A DNA stretch of 64,000 nucleotides from assembly GCF_900100395.1 (NCBI RefSeq), contig NZ_FNFB01000011.1, forward strand, positions 124,001-188,000, in the 5' to 3' direction. How positions within the stretch are numbered: position 1 is the first letter of the stretch; the number at the start of each line of letters is the position of its first letter. The notes below the pieces were generated by a model that was given only the letters and a program-made list of their open reading frames with translations, did not search any database and had not been told where the DNA came from. The DNA is from Nonomuraea maritima (GTDB taxonomy: Bacteria; Actinomycetota; Actinomycetes; Streptosporangiales; Streptosporangiaceae). This document shows positions 42,314-51,292 of this stretch, piece after piece. Both the position numbers and the translations under genes were made by a program.

Positions 42314-44550
42314 GGCGTGATCAGTCCCTCCCGGCGCAGCGCCGCGTCGACGCGTTCGTCCAGTGCCATACCTGCGGCCACCAGTTCCGGCGCCGCCTCC
42401 AGCCGCATCAGGTCCCACGCGGACGCGCCGGAGCGCAGTTCGACCAGTCGGGTGGCGATGAGGTGCCGCTCGCGGGGCGGGAAGTAACCGAACGCCTGGC
42501 GCAGCGCCGGCAGGGCCACCAGGAAGTCGTGGTCGCCCATCGCCGCGACCAGCTCGTCGAGCAGCTCCAGCATGCCGCCGGCCTGCAGGACCTCCTCCCG
42601 GGCGAGCGCGAACAGCCCGGCCAGCCAGTCGCCGGCCGACGCGGGGACGAACGCGCCGCGTACCGCCCGTACGGGGTCCACGGCTGCGGCGCCACGCAGT
42701 GACCAGCCCAGCCCGAGCGACGCTCCGCGCAGGTCGGGCGGCGCGTCCTGGCAGGCGGCGACGCGGTCGGCGAGGGCCAGCGCCGCGTCCACGTCCAGGC
42801 CGAGCGGCGGGCCGGCGTGCCTGAGCGCGTCGCGTACGGCCGCCATGGCGCCGATGCGCTGCGGATCGGCGGGTACGGGCCCGCCGAGCACACCTTCGGC
42901 CAGCCACAACGCCCGCAGGGTGGCGGCCCGCACCACGGCGCCCAGGGTGGCGCTGTTTCTGGTGGCGAACAGGTCGTCGTGACGCCACATCGCCAGGGTG
43001 ACGGTGAGGGTGCGGCCCAGCGAGCCCAGGTCGGCCGCCGCGACGACCGCCCGCGCGAGGTCGTCGAGCACCTGCCCCGCCAGCTCGCCGATGCCGCACA
43101 GCGCGGCGTCGAACAGCGCGCCGGCCAGCTGGTCGAGGTCGGCGTCCCTGATCCGCCCGGCGAGTACGGAGGCCGCCGCCTCCTGCGGGTCGACGCCGTA
43201 CCCGCCCGCCTCGATCAGGGCGGGCAGACGGTCGTCGGTCTCGGTCAGTGTCCACCGTTCGACCAGCTCGGTGCCGCCCGCCGGGCGTGGTCCCGAGGTG
43301 CGGACCACGCCCGGGATGCCCAGGACGCGCAGCCTGTGCAGGAAACGGCTGCGTTCGCGGCCGGCCTGCTCATCGAGGTGAAGCCGTTCGTCGCCGGGGC
43401 CGCCCAGCTCGGCGAGCACCGCGTGGACCAGCGGCGGCAGCGGGGTCGAGGGGTGCAGCCGGCCTTTGCGGTCACCGCTGAGCGCCGCGATCATCTCCAC
43501 GACGACCGGATGGTGGCCCGCCTGGAGCGGGCCGCGGGACGCCCAGGGCAGCGGGGTCTCGATCGCCTCGCCGACCAGCGCGGTGGCCAGACCGTCGAGC
43601 ACGTCGACCCGGGCCGGACACGGGTGGCCGCGCATCAGCGCGATCCCGTCGGCGGTGGCGCGCGCGGCGATGAGGTCGGCGGTGGACACCGGCTGGCGCC
43701 GGGCGCGCAGCCTGGAGGTCACCGCCTCGGTGAGCCTGCGGGCGGCTCCGTCGGGGCCGTACTCCCACAGGTCCTGGTAGTAGCCGGGCGACGGCATGCC
43801 CGACTGGTAACCGTCGAAGGCGTCCAGCCGGCGGAACGAGTACGGCACCAGGTAGCTGCCGACCGTCGCCCCCTCGGGCGGCCGCGGCACCTCCGGCCAG
43901 GTCCGCTCGCCCTGCTCGGCCAGCCGGACCAGCGCGGGACGGTGGAAGCCGCCGGTGACCACGACCACCGGCCGCTCCCCCGCCTCGCCGGCGGCCGCCC
44001 GCACCCACTGCGCCATGTACGCCTCGCGGGCCGTGTCGTCAGGACCGGTCTCGGTGTCGCCGCGTACGAGGTCGAAGTACGTGGCCAGCCGTTCGGCCAG
44101 CCCGTCGGCCGGTTCGATCTCGAACAGGTGGTCCCACAACGCGTCGACGTTGTCCACGGCGAAGGCGCGGCAGAGCCGTCCGGTCGCCTCGTTGTAGCGG
44201 GCCTCGGCGTCGGCGTACCGGTTGTGCAGGCCCGCCAGCGCGGGATGCCAGGCGGGCAGGTCGATGAAGCGCAGCTCGGCGCCGGCCTCGCGGCCCGCGG
44301 TCAGCGCCGCCCACTCCGGCGAGTAGTCGCACAGCGGCGTCCACGAACTGTGGCGCCGCTCGTGGTCGCGGTAGCCGGTGTGGACGGCGATCGGCAGCTC
44401 GTGGCCGAGCAGCAGCTCGTCCATCCGGTGGTTCATGTCGGCCGGGCCTTCGACCAGCACGTACGCGGGGCGTACGGCATGGATGGTGTCGGCGACCAGC
44501 CGGGCGCAGGCGGGACTGTGGTGCCGCACGCCGAGGAAGATGACCGCCAT
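42310..44550 (-). CDS. DUF5682-family protein, YehM-like
   Basis: 746 aa. The N-terminal part MAVIFLGVRHHSPACARLVA, then VLVEGPADMNHRMDEL and RFIDLPAWH recall the ChaN/TraB (Tiki-type) fold with conserved His, Glu and Asp that could bind metal; this is DUF5682. The middle and C-terminus are helical, with FHRPALVRLAEQGE and several repeats of LARAVVAAADLGSLG type. E. coli YehM is the nearest named relative. ATG 44550 lies 3 bp after the MoxR stop. Biochemical activity of the family is not known to me. Confidence 0.85.
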   Translation of the reverse strand: MAVIFLGVRHHSPACARLVADTIHAVRPAYVLVEGPADMNHRMDELLLGHELPIAVHTGYRDHERRHSSWTPLCDYSPEWAALTAGREAGAELRFIDLPAWHPALAGLHNRYADAEARYNEATGRLCRAFAVDNVDALWDHLFEIEPADGLAERLATYFDLVRGDTETGPDDTAREAYMAQWVRAAAGEAGERPVVVVTGGFHRPALVRLAEQGERTWPEVPRPPEGATVGSYLVPYSFRRLDAFDGYQSGMPSPGYYQDLWEYGPDGAARRLTEAVTSRLRARRQPVSTADLIAARATADGIALMRGHPCPARVDVLDGLATALVGEAIETPLPWASRGPLQAGHHPVVVEMIAALSGDRKGRLHPSTPLPPLVHAVLAELGGPGDERLHLDEQAGRERSRFLHRLRVLGIPGVVRTSGPRPAGGTELVERWTLTETDDRLPALIEAGGYGVDPQEAAASVLAGRIRDADLDQLAGALFDAALCGIGELAGQVLDDLARAVVAAADLGSLGRTLTVTLAMWRHDDLFATRNSATLGAVVRAATLRALWLAEGVLGGPVPADPQRIGAMAAVRDALRHAGPPLGLDVDAALALADRVAACQDAPPDLRGASLGLGWSLRGAAAVDPVRAVRGAFVPASAGDWLAGLFALAREEVLQAGGMLELLDELVAAMGDHDFLVALPALRQAFGYFPPRERHLIATRLVELRSGASAWDLMRLEAAPELVAAGMALDERVDAALRREGLITP

Positions 44551-44553
44551 CGG

Positions 44554-45630
44554 TCAGCCCGGCAGCAGGTGGCGGGCCTCGTACAGGGCCTTCCACTGGT
44601 CGCCGTGCCGCCTGCGCTCCAGGTACCTGCGGAGCTTGGCCAGGTCTTCGTGGTTGTCCTTGGCGGCCGTACCTGCCAGGCAGGAGACCAGGTCGGCGGC
44701 GGTGCCCGGCTCTCCGCGCAGGAACCAGCCGCGCAGCCCGACGGCATGGGCGACCGAGACGGCCTCCGCGGTGCTCATCACCCCCGACAGCCGGTCGGTG
44801 GCGTCGCCGCGCGCCGTCTGCCCCTGGCGCAGCTCGCGGAAGGTGGTGACCAGGACCTCCAGCACGTCGCGGCGCGGCGGCGCGGTGACGCCCGAGCGTT
44901 TGAGCAGCGCCAGCGCCTCCGCCTCCACCAACGCCAGCTCCGTCTCGAAGTCGGCGATCGGGAAGACGGTCTCGAAGTTGAAGCGGCGCTTCAACGCGGC
45001 GCTCATCTCGTTGACGCCGCGGTCGCGCGTGTTGGCGGTGGCGATGACGGTGAACCCCTCCTGGGCGAACACCATCGACTCGGGCCCGCTCAGCTCAGGT
45101 ACGGAAAGCACCCGGTCGGACAGCGGTGACAGCAGGCAGTCCTGCACCTCCAGCGGGCACCGGGTGATCTCCTCGAAGCGCACCACCTTGCCCTCGGCCA
45201 TGCCGCGCAGCAGCGGCGCGGCCACCAGTGACCGGGTGGAGGGGCCCTCGGCGACCAGCAGCGCGTAGTTCCACGAGTACTTGATCTGGTCTTCCGTGGT
45301 GGCCGCGCCGCCCTGGACGGTGAGCGTCGAGGTGCCGCTCACGGCCGCGGCGAGCAGCTCGGACAGCAGCGACTTCGCCGTGCCTGGCTCGCCCACGAGC
45401 ATCAGCCCGCGGTTGGTCGCGAGCGTCACCAGGGACCGGTCGATCAGCGAGGGGTCGCCCACGAACTTACGGCTGATGCCCAGCGTCTCGTCCCCGAGGA
45501 CGAAACGGCGGGCGGCCCGCAGGCTGAGCGCCCAGCCGGGCGGCCGGTCGTCGGTGTCGTGCTCCCGCAGCCTGGCCAGCTCGCCGGCGAAGCGGATCTC
45601 GGCCGGGGGCCGCTGGGCGTGGTCGTTCAT
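44554..45630 (-). CDS. MoxR-type AAA+ ATPase, YehL-like
   Basis: 358 aa. Walker A GEPGTAKS at 80-87, Walker B-like RFEEITR at 151-157 (Glu where many AAA+ have Asp), sensor 1 VIATANTRDRG (N200) and arginine residues of ALKRRFNF at 213-220. N-terminal RKFVGDPSLIDRSLVTLATN is typical of MoxR. MoxR ATPases form hexamers that remodel vWA partner proteins, for example in metal-cofactor insertion. ATG 45630 overlaps the DUF4132 stop (ATGA), and the vWA gene is the fourth of the operon. Confidence 0.92.
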   Translation of the reverse strand: MNDHAQRPPAEIRFAGELARLREHDTDDRPPGWALSLRAARRFVLGDETLGISRKFVGDPSLIDRSLVTLATNRGLMLVGEPGTAKSLLSELLAAAVSGTSTLTVQGGAATTEDQIKYSWNYALLVAEGPSTRSLVAAPLLRGMAEGKVVRFEEITRCPLEVQDCLLSPLSDRVLSVPELSGPESMVFAQEGFTVIATANTRDRGVNEMSAALKRRFNFETVFPIADFETELALVEAEALALLKRSGVTAPPRRDVLEVLVTTFRELRQGQTARGDATDRLSGVMSTAEAVSVAHAVGLRGWFLRGEPGTAADLVSCLAGTAAKDNHEDLAKLRRYLERRRHGDQWKALYEARHLLPG

Positions 45631-48600
45631 CGGGTGATGTCCCTCAGTTCTCGAAGGATCTCGGAGGTCGTGATCGGGTCGAGGCCGTCGAGCCCGAGCT
45701 CCACCAGGGTCTGCTCGTCCTCGAAGTCGAGGTAGCCGACCACGATGCCCGGATCGAGGTGGATCGTGATGGTCCGGCCGCCGGGTACGTCCCGCTCGAT
45801 CCAGCACTGCCAGCCGGCGTCCTGCGGCGCGCCGCGCCGCCAGCCGCGCCGCTCCAGGCCGATCACCGCGCGGGTGGGGATCTTGGCGGCCTCGATCTCG
45901 GCCACCAGCGCCGGATCGAGCTCGTACGTCTCCCTGCCCAGCTGCGGGAACGGCTGCAGGATCTCGTAGTCGGCGAACACCTCGGACCAGGCGGCCAGCT
46001 CCTCGCCCAGCTCCAGCGGGTGCACCACGCCTACGAGGGCGTCGTCGGGCAGCATCAGCGTGTCGTCCTCGACGTCGGCGAAGCTGCGGTCCTCGGCCAC
46101 CCGCAGGGTGCCCGTGAGCTCGCCCGCCGGGTCGTACAGCCCCCAGACGAGCCGCCGTACGATGTGCCAGAGCAGCGGGTGGCCGACGAGCAGCCGCTCG
46201 AAGTCGCCGGCGCTCCAGCGACGCCGGTCCACCATGGCCTGCTCCAGGCGGTGGATGGTGTCACCCGCGACGGAGCGCACGTCCTTCTTCAGCCCGGCGA
46301 AGCGCCGGTAGGCGGCGGGCGCGAGCTCCTGATCGTCGTTGACGCCCGGCTTGGGCAGGTTCTTCAGCCGCTTGCCCGAGGCGTCGGCCACGTACGGCTT
46401 GAGCTGCTCGTCGAAGCCCACCACGAACTGCCTGCGGCCGTAGTCGAGGGTCAGGTTGCCGTCGGCGGACAGGCCGAAGTCGGGCACCAGCCGGTCGGCC
46501 AGCTCCTGCGGTGTCAGGCCGAGCTCGGCGGCGACCTCGTCCATCTTCAGCTTGGCCTGGTTCTTCAGCCCGTTGAACTTGACCTTCTCGGCGATGCCGT
46601 GCAGGTGCATCAGCGCGACCTCGGAGCCGATGGAGGCCAGCAGGTCGAGACCGGCGACCGCGCGCGTGTGCCCGCCCTCGCCCGGCCAGGCCCTGATCAG
46701 CGGGGTCAGCCGCCGTACGGTCTCGTCGTCGCCGAGCAGCGCCTGCGCGTCCATCACCCAGCGCTCCTTGGACGGGTAGCCGGCCGCCTGCCAGCACTGG
46801 AACAGCGCCCAGGCGAAGTCGGCGAGGCCGCGGCCGTCGCAGGCCTCCTTGACCACGGCGAGACCGGCGTACGGCTCGCCGAGCTTGGAGATCGCCAGCA
46901 TCGTCAGCACGTGGCGGACCGCCTCGGGAGGCAGCTCGCCCGCGCCGCCGCGCAGCGGGATCGGGGCCATGATCGCGACCTCCGTCCACTCGGGAAGCAC
47001 GGGCATCTTGGCGGGCAGCGCGTCGAGCGGGTCGGCCACGAGCAGGTCGGCGATCGCGGCCTCGGCGTCGGCTCCGTACCTTGCGGCGGCCTCGGCCACG
47101 GTGTCGCGGTGGCCGCCCGTGACCAGCGCCGCCAGCGCCTGCTCGGCCCGGAGCCTGGCCGCGCCGGGCTTGCCGAGAGCCGCCGGGATCAGTGCCCTGG
47201 CGGCGGTTCCCGGGTGGCGGTTCAGCCAGGCCAGCGCGGTGGCGCGGACGGACTTCAGCCGGGCCAGCCAGTCGGCCATCAGCACGGCGACCTCCGGCGC
47301 CGCGAACGGCAGCAGCGACATGGCGACCGAGCTGGGAGCGCGCCGGGCGCTGTCGAGCACCATGGGCAGCGCCGCCAGCTCGAACCTGGCCACCACCTTC
47401 GGCATCCATTCGCCCGCCCCCCACAGGTCGCCGGGGCGCCACTTCGGGATCAGCGGTGCGGACAGTTCCTCGGGCCCGGCGACGAACAGGGCGATCTCGT
47501 CGGAGAAGTGGTCGTCCGGGCTCTCGGTGATCTCGCGGGCGATTTCCTCCCAGCTTCTGCGCCAGGGCCGATCCCACGAATCTTCACCCGGCCGGGGAGA
47601 ACGCCAGTTGTCCTGCTCGCCCGGCGCCCACACGAGGGCCGGTTCGTCGGTGCACGCCAGGCCGTTGACCACGACCGCCTTGCGCGCCTTACGCGGACGG
47701 GTCCAGGGCGGGCTGACCAGCACCTCGGGCAGGGCGTCCGGCGGAGCGGCGGCGACGGCCTGTGTGGTCACGATCGCGCGGACGCGCTCGGCGGCGGCGC
47801 CGTCACCGAGGCTCGCGAGCACCTCGTCCACGAGCTCGGGATGGGCCGCCACATGGGCGCGCAGCAGCAGGTGGACAGCCTTGCCGCCGGACTCGGCCAG
47901 CATCCGCATCGCGCGGCGGGGGAAGCGGGAGGCCGCGCGCAGGAAGGCCGGCTGGGTGTATTTCTGCTCGATGCGGTCGAGGAGCGCCCGCATCGCCGTG
48001 TCGTACGGCAGGTCGGCGAGCACGTCCAGCAGCCGCTTCCGGTAGTCCGCGTTGTAGGCCTGGTCCACCCAGGCGGCCAGCAGCGGCACGGCCGCCTCGC
48101 CCATGCCGTCGACGACCGTGGCGGGCAGGGAGAGAGAGCCGCCCATGGAATAACCCGGCACATGGTCCTTGATCAGCTCGGCGTGTTCCGGCGCGCTGAT
48201 GGCGGCGATCAGGCGGTAGCCGAGAGTCGGCAGCTTCTGGCTCACCTCGGCGCAGTCGGCCGTGACCCAGCCGGTCTCGGTGGGTGCCAGGAAGGAGGCC
48301 GCCACGCGGTGGTGGATCCCGCCCTTGCGGCTCACCGCCAGCGCCGCGACGGCCTCGGCGTACTCGTCGTCGGACGCGGCGGCCAGCGCGGCGCGGACCC
48401 GGTCGTCGATCTGCTGAGTGGGGGCCCCGGCGTGCCACCGCTCGGGGGTCTCGTCGTCGGCCATCCGCCGGATCAACCAGGAGTTCCCGTCGTGGACGTA
48501 ATCGAGCGAGGCCAGCTCGGTCACGGCCACCGCCGCGAACGCCGGGCCGCGTTCGGCCAGCCAGGTCTCGGCGAACAGGGACAGCATCTCGCGCTCGTGC

Positions 48601-49133
48601 CATGACAGGGACTCGGCCATGGCCTTGGCGACCACCGCCGCACCCAGCGGTGTGCCTGCGGGGTCTGATGCCAGGTACGCCGCGCCCTCGGACGCGAGCT
48701 CCGGATCCGGGCTCTTCGCCACCGTTTCGGCGAGAACCATCCGGCGTTTGTCCAGCTCAGCGGCCAATTTTTCTGGCGCGCTCGCGTCCGGCCGCTTCAC
48801 GGAGACCTTCGCTCCGCCCCGCCGGGGGTGCAGCTCGCGCAACCAAGCGGACGGCAACGTCAACCGGTCCTCGTCCGCAATGCTGCCGGTGGGGGAAGCC
48901 GCCTGCGGCGAGGAGGCCGTTTCGTCCTCCGTGTAGCCCTTGCGTAACTTGTCGGCCACCAGCTTGTCCGCGGCCGCCGTGGCGTCGGCGGCCGAGCCGA
49001 ACGACTTCACCTGCGTCTGACCGGCCGCGCCCAGCCGTCCGAACCGGATGTGCAGCTCAGCGCCGTCCTGACGCACTTCCCAGAACTTGGCCGAACCCCC
49101 ACCGACGAACGTCAGCGTGCGCTCCACGCCCAT
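45627..49133 (-). CDS. WGR-DUF4132 protein, YehI/MolR-like
   Basis: 1168 aa, first gene of the operon. ATG 49133 with GGTGGAGGTGTCGGG upstream; a longer open frame exists but precedes the conserved start. An N-terminal WGR domain spans about 1-75 (KFWEVRQDGAELHIRFGRLG), a domain also found in PARP-type proteins, where it binds DNA ends and relays to the catalytic part. A long alpha-helical, HEAT-like region follows, and the C-terminal ~300 residues (QAKLKMDEVAAELGLTPQEL, PYVADASGKRLKNLPKP) are DUF4132. E. coli homologs are YehI and MolR. A DNA-end-sensing or regulatory role is inference from the WGR domain. Confidence 0.9.
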   Translation of the reverse strand: MGVERTLTFVGGGSAKFWEVRQDGAELHIRFGRLGAAGQTQVKSFGSAADATAAADKLVADKLRKGYTEDETASSPQAASPTGSIADEDRLTLPSAWLRELHPRRGGAKVSVKRPDASAPEKLAAELDKRRMVLAETVAKSPDPELASEGAAYLASDPAGTPLGAAVVAKAMAESLSWHEREMLSLFAETWLAERGPAFAAVAVTELASLDYVHDGNSWLIRRMADDETPERWHAGAPTQQIDDRVRAALAAASDDEYAEAVAALAVSRKGGIHHRVAASFLAPTETGWVTADCAEVSQKLPTLGYRLIAAISAPEHAELIKDHVPGYSMGGSLSLPATVVDGMGEAAVPLLAAWVDQAYNADYRKRLLDVLADLPYDTAMRALLDRIEQKYTQPAFLRAASRFPRRAMRMLAESGGKAVHLLLRAHVAAHPELVDEVLASLGDGAAAERVRAIVTTQAVAAAPPDALPEVLVSPPWTRPRKARKAVVVNGLACTDEPALVWAPGEQDNWRSPRPGEDSWDRPWRRSWEEIAREITESPDDHFSDEIALFVAGPEELSAPLIPKWRPGDLWGAGEWMPKVVARFELAALPMVLDSARRAPSSVAMSLLPFAAPEVAVLMADWLARLKSVRATALAWLNRHPGTAARALIPAALGKPGAARLRAEQALAALVTGGHRDTVAEAAARYGADAEAAIADLLVADPLDALPAKMPVLPEWTEVAIMAPIPLRGGAGELPPEAVRHVLTMLAISKLGEPYAGLAVVKEACDGRGLADFAWALFQCWQAAGYPSKERWVMDAQALLGDDETVRRLTPLIRAWPGEGGHTRAVAGLDLLASIGSEVALMHLHGIAEKVKFNGLKNQAKLKMDEVAAELGLTPQELADRLVPDFGLSADGNLTLDYGRRQFVVGFDEQLKPYVADASGKRLKNLPKPGVNDDQELAPAAYRRFAGLKKDVRSVAGDTIHRLEQAMVDRRRWSAGDFERLLVGHPLLWHIVRRLVWGLYDPAGELTGTLRVAEDRSFADVEDDTLMLPDDALVGVVHPLELGEELAAWSEVFADYEILQPFPQLGRETYELDPALVAEIEAAKIPTRAVIGLERRGWRRGAPQDAGWQCWIERDVPGGRTITIHLDPGIVVGYLDFEDEQTLVELGLDGLDPITTSEILRELRDITR

Positions 49134-49441
49134 CCCGACACCTCCACCCTCTTGATCGACAGCGGTGAGTATGTCGTGGACGACCGACAAAGTCGCGCCG
49201 GAGGTCAGCCGGGGAGGTCGGGGTTCTCGGCGGCGGTGGTCCTGAGCCAGGCGGCGGCCGAGTGCGCAGCGCATCTGGAGGAAGGCCGTCAGCGGTTGTC
49301 CCACGCGGGCCGGCATCGCCGGCACAGCACTGGCACCATCGGCTCGGGCCAGGTCCAGCGATAACGAGTCCGAACCCCCGACCGCGTACACCGCTCGGGT
49401 CCGCCTGTCCCTGCTCGCGTCCCGCCAGAGACGATGGAGAG
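49134..49441. other. Divergent promoter region of the MoxR-vWA operon and HIT gene
   Basis: 308 bp between DUF4132 (leftward, 49133) and HIT (rightward, 49442). No gene or convincing large palindrome; a small GTCGT-GG-ACGAC repeat lies at about 49167-49178. Both promoters must be here. Confidence 0.5.
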
Positions 49442-49888
49442 ATGAGCATCCCGGACGGCCCTTCCTGCGTCTTCTGCGACATCGTGGCGGGACGAGCCGA
49501 AGCAAGCATTCCCTACGAGGACGACACCGTCGTCGTGCTCATGGACGTCAATCCCGTGGCTCCCGGCGACGCGCTCGTCATCCCTCGCGTGCACGCAGGA
49601 GGGCTGGAGGACCTCGACGAGGAGACCGGCACGCACATGTGGCGGACAAGCCACCGGTTGGCGCGCGCGCTGCGCCGTTCTGGCCTGCGCTGTGAGGGTG
49701 TCAACGTCTTCCTCGCCGACGGCGAGGCGGCGTTCCAGCAGGTCTTCCATGTGCACCTGCACGTGTTCCCGCGTCACCCCGACGACGGATTCCGACTCGA
49801 GGTGAACACGATCAGCAGAGAGCGGCGACTGCTGGACCAGGACGCGGCCGCGTTGCGGGACGCGCTGAACGCGCTCCGTACCGGCTAG
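49442..49888 (+). CDS. HIT-family hydrolase
   Basis: 148 aa. The histidine triad HVHLHVFPR (H103, H105, H107) hydrolyses nucleoside phosphate derivatives; CVFCDIV near the N-terminus is the zinc-type Cys pair of the bacterial branch. ATG 49442 with CGATGGAGAG upstream. It stands next to, and divergent from, the MoxR-vWA operon. HIT proteins are housekeeping enzymes and no special tie is shown. Confidence 0.92.
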   Translation: MSIPDGPSCVFCDIVAGRAEASIPYEDDTVVVLMDVNPVAPGDALVIPRVHAGGLEDLDEETGTHMWRTSHRLARALRRSGLRCEGVNVFLADGEAAFQQVFHVHLHVFPRHPDDGFRLEVNTISRERRLLDQDAAALRDALNALRTG

Positions 49889-49897
49889 CGTCATCGA

Positions 49898-50278
49898 GTG
49901 GAAGATTACCGGCGGAACACCGTCTGCTCCGGCCGCCGTCTTCCTGGTCAGGCTTCCCTGCCGCACGAACGACCAGCGGTAAACCTGCGCGGACGGCCTG
50001 ACGGGGTCCTCCCCGGTGACCCCGTTGTGACTATCACGATCCTCCAGGCCGACGACGGCGGTACACGCATCCGCTATGAGTTCGTCGACGACATGAAGGA
50101 CCTCTCCCCGGCCGTCGAGTCGGACCTGGTGCCGGTGTCGCAGAGCGGCGATCGTACGGTGTGCGCCGCCTCCGGCGGCCCCTACGGCGAGGACCACATC
50201 CCCGTCGTGTTCACCACCTTGTCCAACGGCACCGCCTGCGTGTACGTCAGTATGCGCGCCACCCCCAAGACCGCCTGA
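49898..50278 (+). CDS. Small protein of unknown function
   Basis: Up to 126 aa from GTG 49898, though a start at GTG 50026 (VTITILQADDGGTRIRYEFV) is more protein-like and would give about 83 aa. A beta-rich sequence with acid residues (DDMKDLSPAVESD) and CVYVSMRATP near the end is visible. No family recognised. Its 3' end is 14 bp from the convergent SRPBCC gene. Moderate confidence that it is translated. Confidence 0.45.
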   Translation: MEDYRRNTVCSGRRLPGQASLPHERPAVNLRGRPDGVLPGDPVVTITILQADDGGTRIRYEFVDDMKDLSPAVESDLVPVSQSGDRTVCAASGGPYGEDHIPVVFTTLSNGTACVYVSMRATPKTA

Positions 50279-50291
50279 CGCCCATTCCGCC

Positions 50292-50900
50292 TCACGGCTG
50301 CGGTGCGTAGAAGGAGGAGACGGCGGCGACGGTGGCCTCGACCTCGGCCGGGGTGCCGCCGGCGGCGCGGTGCGCCTCGCCCCACGCCTGGCTGCTGCCG
50401 AGGATGTAGGCGCGGCCATCGTCGGTCAGGTGGAAGGTCGACTCCTCCGGCTTCTCGGCGCCCGTCAGGTGCAGGGCCAGGCCGAGCAGGACGAGGTCCC
50501 AGCCCACGCCGGTCGCGCCGGGGCCGAACTGCGACCAGAACTCCTCCGGCACCTCGGCCGTGTGACGCAGCTCGAACAGGGTGGCGTCGCCCTCGGGCGT
50601 GAGGCTGACCTCGACCTCCGAGAAGCCGGGGTTCTCGCCGAACAGCCACGAGATCGTGAACCGGCGCGGCGGTTCGCAGTGCAGGATCTCGCCGCCCGCG
50701 TTGCCGTCGATCTGGTACGTGCCGCCCAGCCGGAGCTCGCCGGACACGGGGGCGAACCAGCGGCGCAGCCGGTCGGGGTCGGTGCAGGCGTCCCACACGT
50801 CCTCGACCTCGGCGTCGTAGCGGCGCCGCAGCGTCACCGTCTTGCGCTTGCCGTCGACCAGTTCGCGGTGGGCGCGCGTGAGTTCGTCGAGGATGTCCAT
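50292..50900 (-). CDS. SRPBCC/AHSA1-like protein
   Basis: 202 aa START-like fold: TVTLRRRYDAEVEDVWDACT, RRWFAPVSGELRLGGTYQ, SWLFGENPGFSEVEVSLTPE and GWDLVLLGLALHL. These small hydrophobic-pocket proteins are usually encoded with an ArsR regulator and have no known common substrate. The start overlaps the ArsR stop by one base (TGATG), so the two are one operon. Confidence 0.9.
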   Translation of the reverse strand: MDILDELTRAHRELVDGKRKTVTLRRRYDAEVEDVWDACTDPDRLRRWFAPVSGELRLGGTYQIDGNAGGEILHCEPPRRFTISWLFGENPGFSEVEVSLTPEGDATLFELRHTAEVPEEFWSQFGPGATGVGWDLVLLGLALHLTGAEKPEESTFHLTDDGRAYILGSSQAWGEAHRAAGGTPAEVEATVAAVSSFYAPQP

Positions 50901-51253
50901 CAGTTTTCTCCTTCTGGGTCGTGGGTCGTGCGGCGTTCGCGCCGGCCGCGGGCCAGCTCTGTCGCCAGGGCGTCCAGGCGCTGGCTCCAGAAGCCGCGGA
51001 AGCGCTCCAGCCAGAGGTCGACCTCCTGCAGCGGCTCCGGCTCGACGGCGTACAGCCGCCGGGCGCCGTCGGCCCGCACGCTGGCGAAGCCGTGGTCGCG
51101 CAGCACCCGAAGGTGCTGGGAGACCGCCGGTTGGGAGATGCCGAACTCGGCCCTGATGGTCGCGGTGAGCTCGCCTGAGCTCTGCTCGCCGCCCGCCAGC
51201 AGTTCGAGGATGCGGCGCCGGACAGGGTCGCCGAGGACGTCGAACGCGTGCAC
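50900..51253 (-). CDS. ArsR-family transcriptional regulator
   Basis: 117 aa winged helix: MHAFDVLGDPVRRRILELLA, LTATIRAEFGISQPAVSQHL and wing FASVRADGARRLYAVEPEPL. No metal-binding CxC box is visible, fitting the SRPBCC-linked non-metal group. It is paired with the downstream 50292 gene, and a palindrome 20 bp upstream of the start is its likely operator. Confidence 0.9.
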   Translation of the reverse strand: MHAFDVLGDPVRRRILELLAGGEQSSGELTATIRAEFGISQPAVSQHLRVLRDHGFASVRADGARRLYAVEPEPLQEVDLWLERFRGFWSQRLDALATELARGRRERRTTHDPEGEN

Positions 51254-51272
51254 GAGCCCACTCTTTCAGTGA

Positions 51273-51288
51273 TGGCTTATATAAGTCA
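51273..51288. promoter_or_regulatory. Palindromic operator of the ArsR-SRPBCC pair
   Basis: TGGCTTATATAAGTCA is an imperfect palindrome with a perfect CTTATATAAG core, 20 bp upstream of the arsR ATG. It overlaps a TTGACT -35-like hexamer on the minus strand. The AT-rich core stands out in the local sequence. Confidence 0.65.
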
Positions 51289-51292
51289 ACAC

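Noticed and set aside
45759..48605. 948-codon frame antisense to DUF4132
   Set aside because: Composition-driven shadow; lacks any family motif while the minus strand has WGR and DUF4132.
39216..49133. Calling the operon a known named phage-defence system
   Set aside because: Domain content resembles MoxR-vWA conflict systems, but I cannot show defence function or match a named system from sequence alone.
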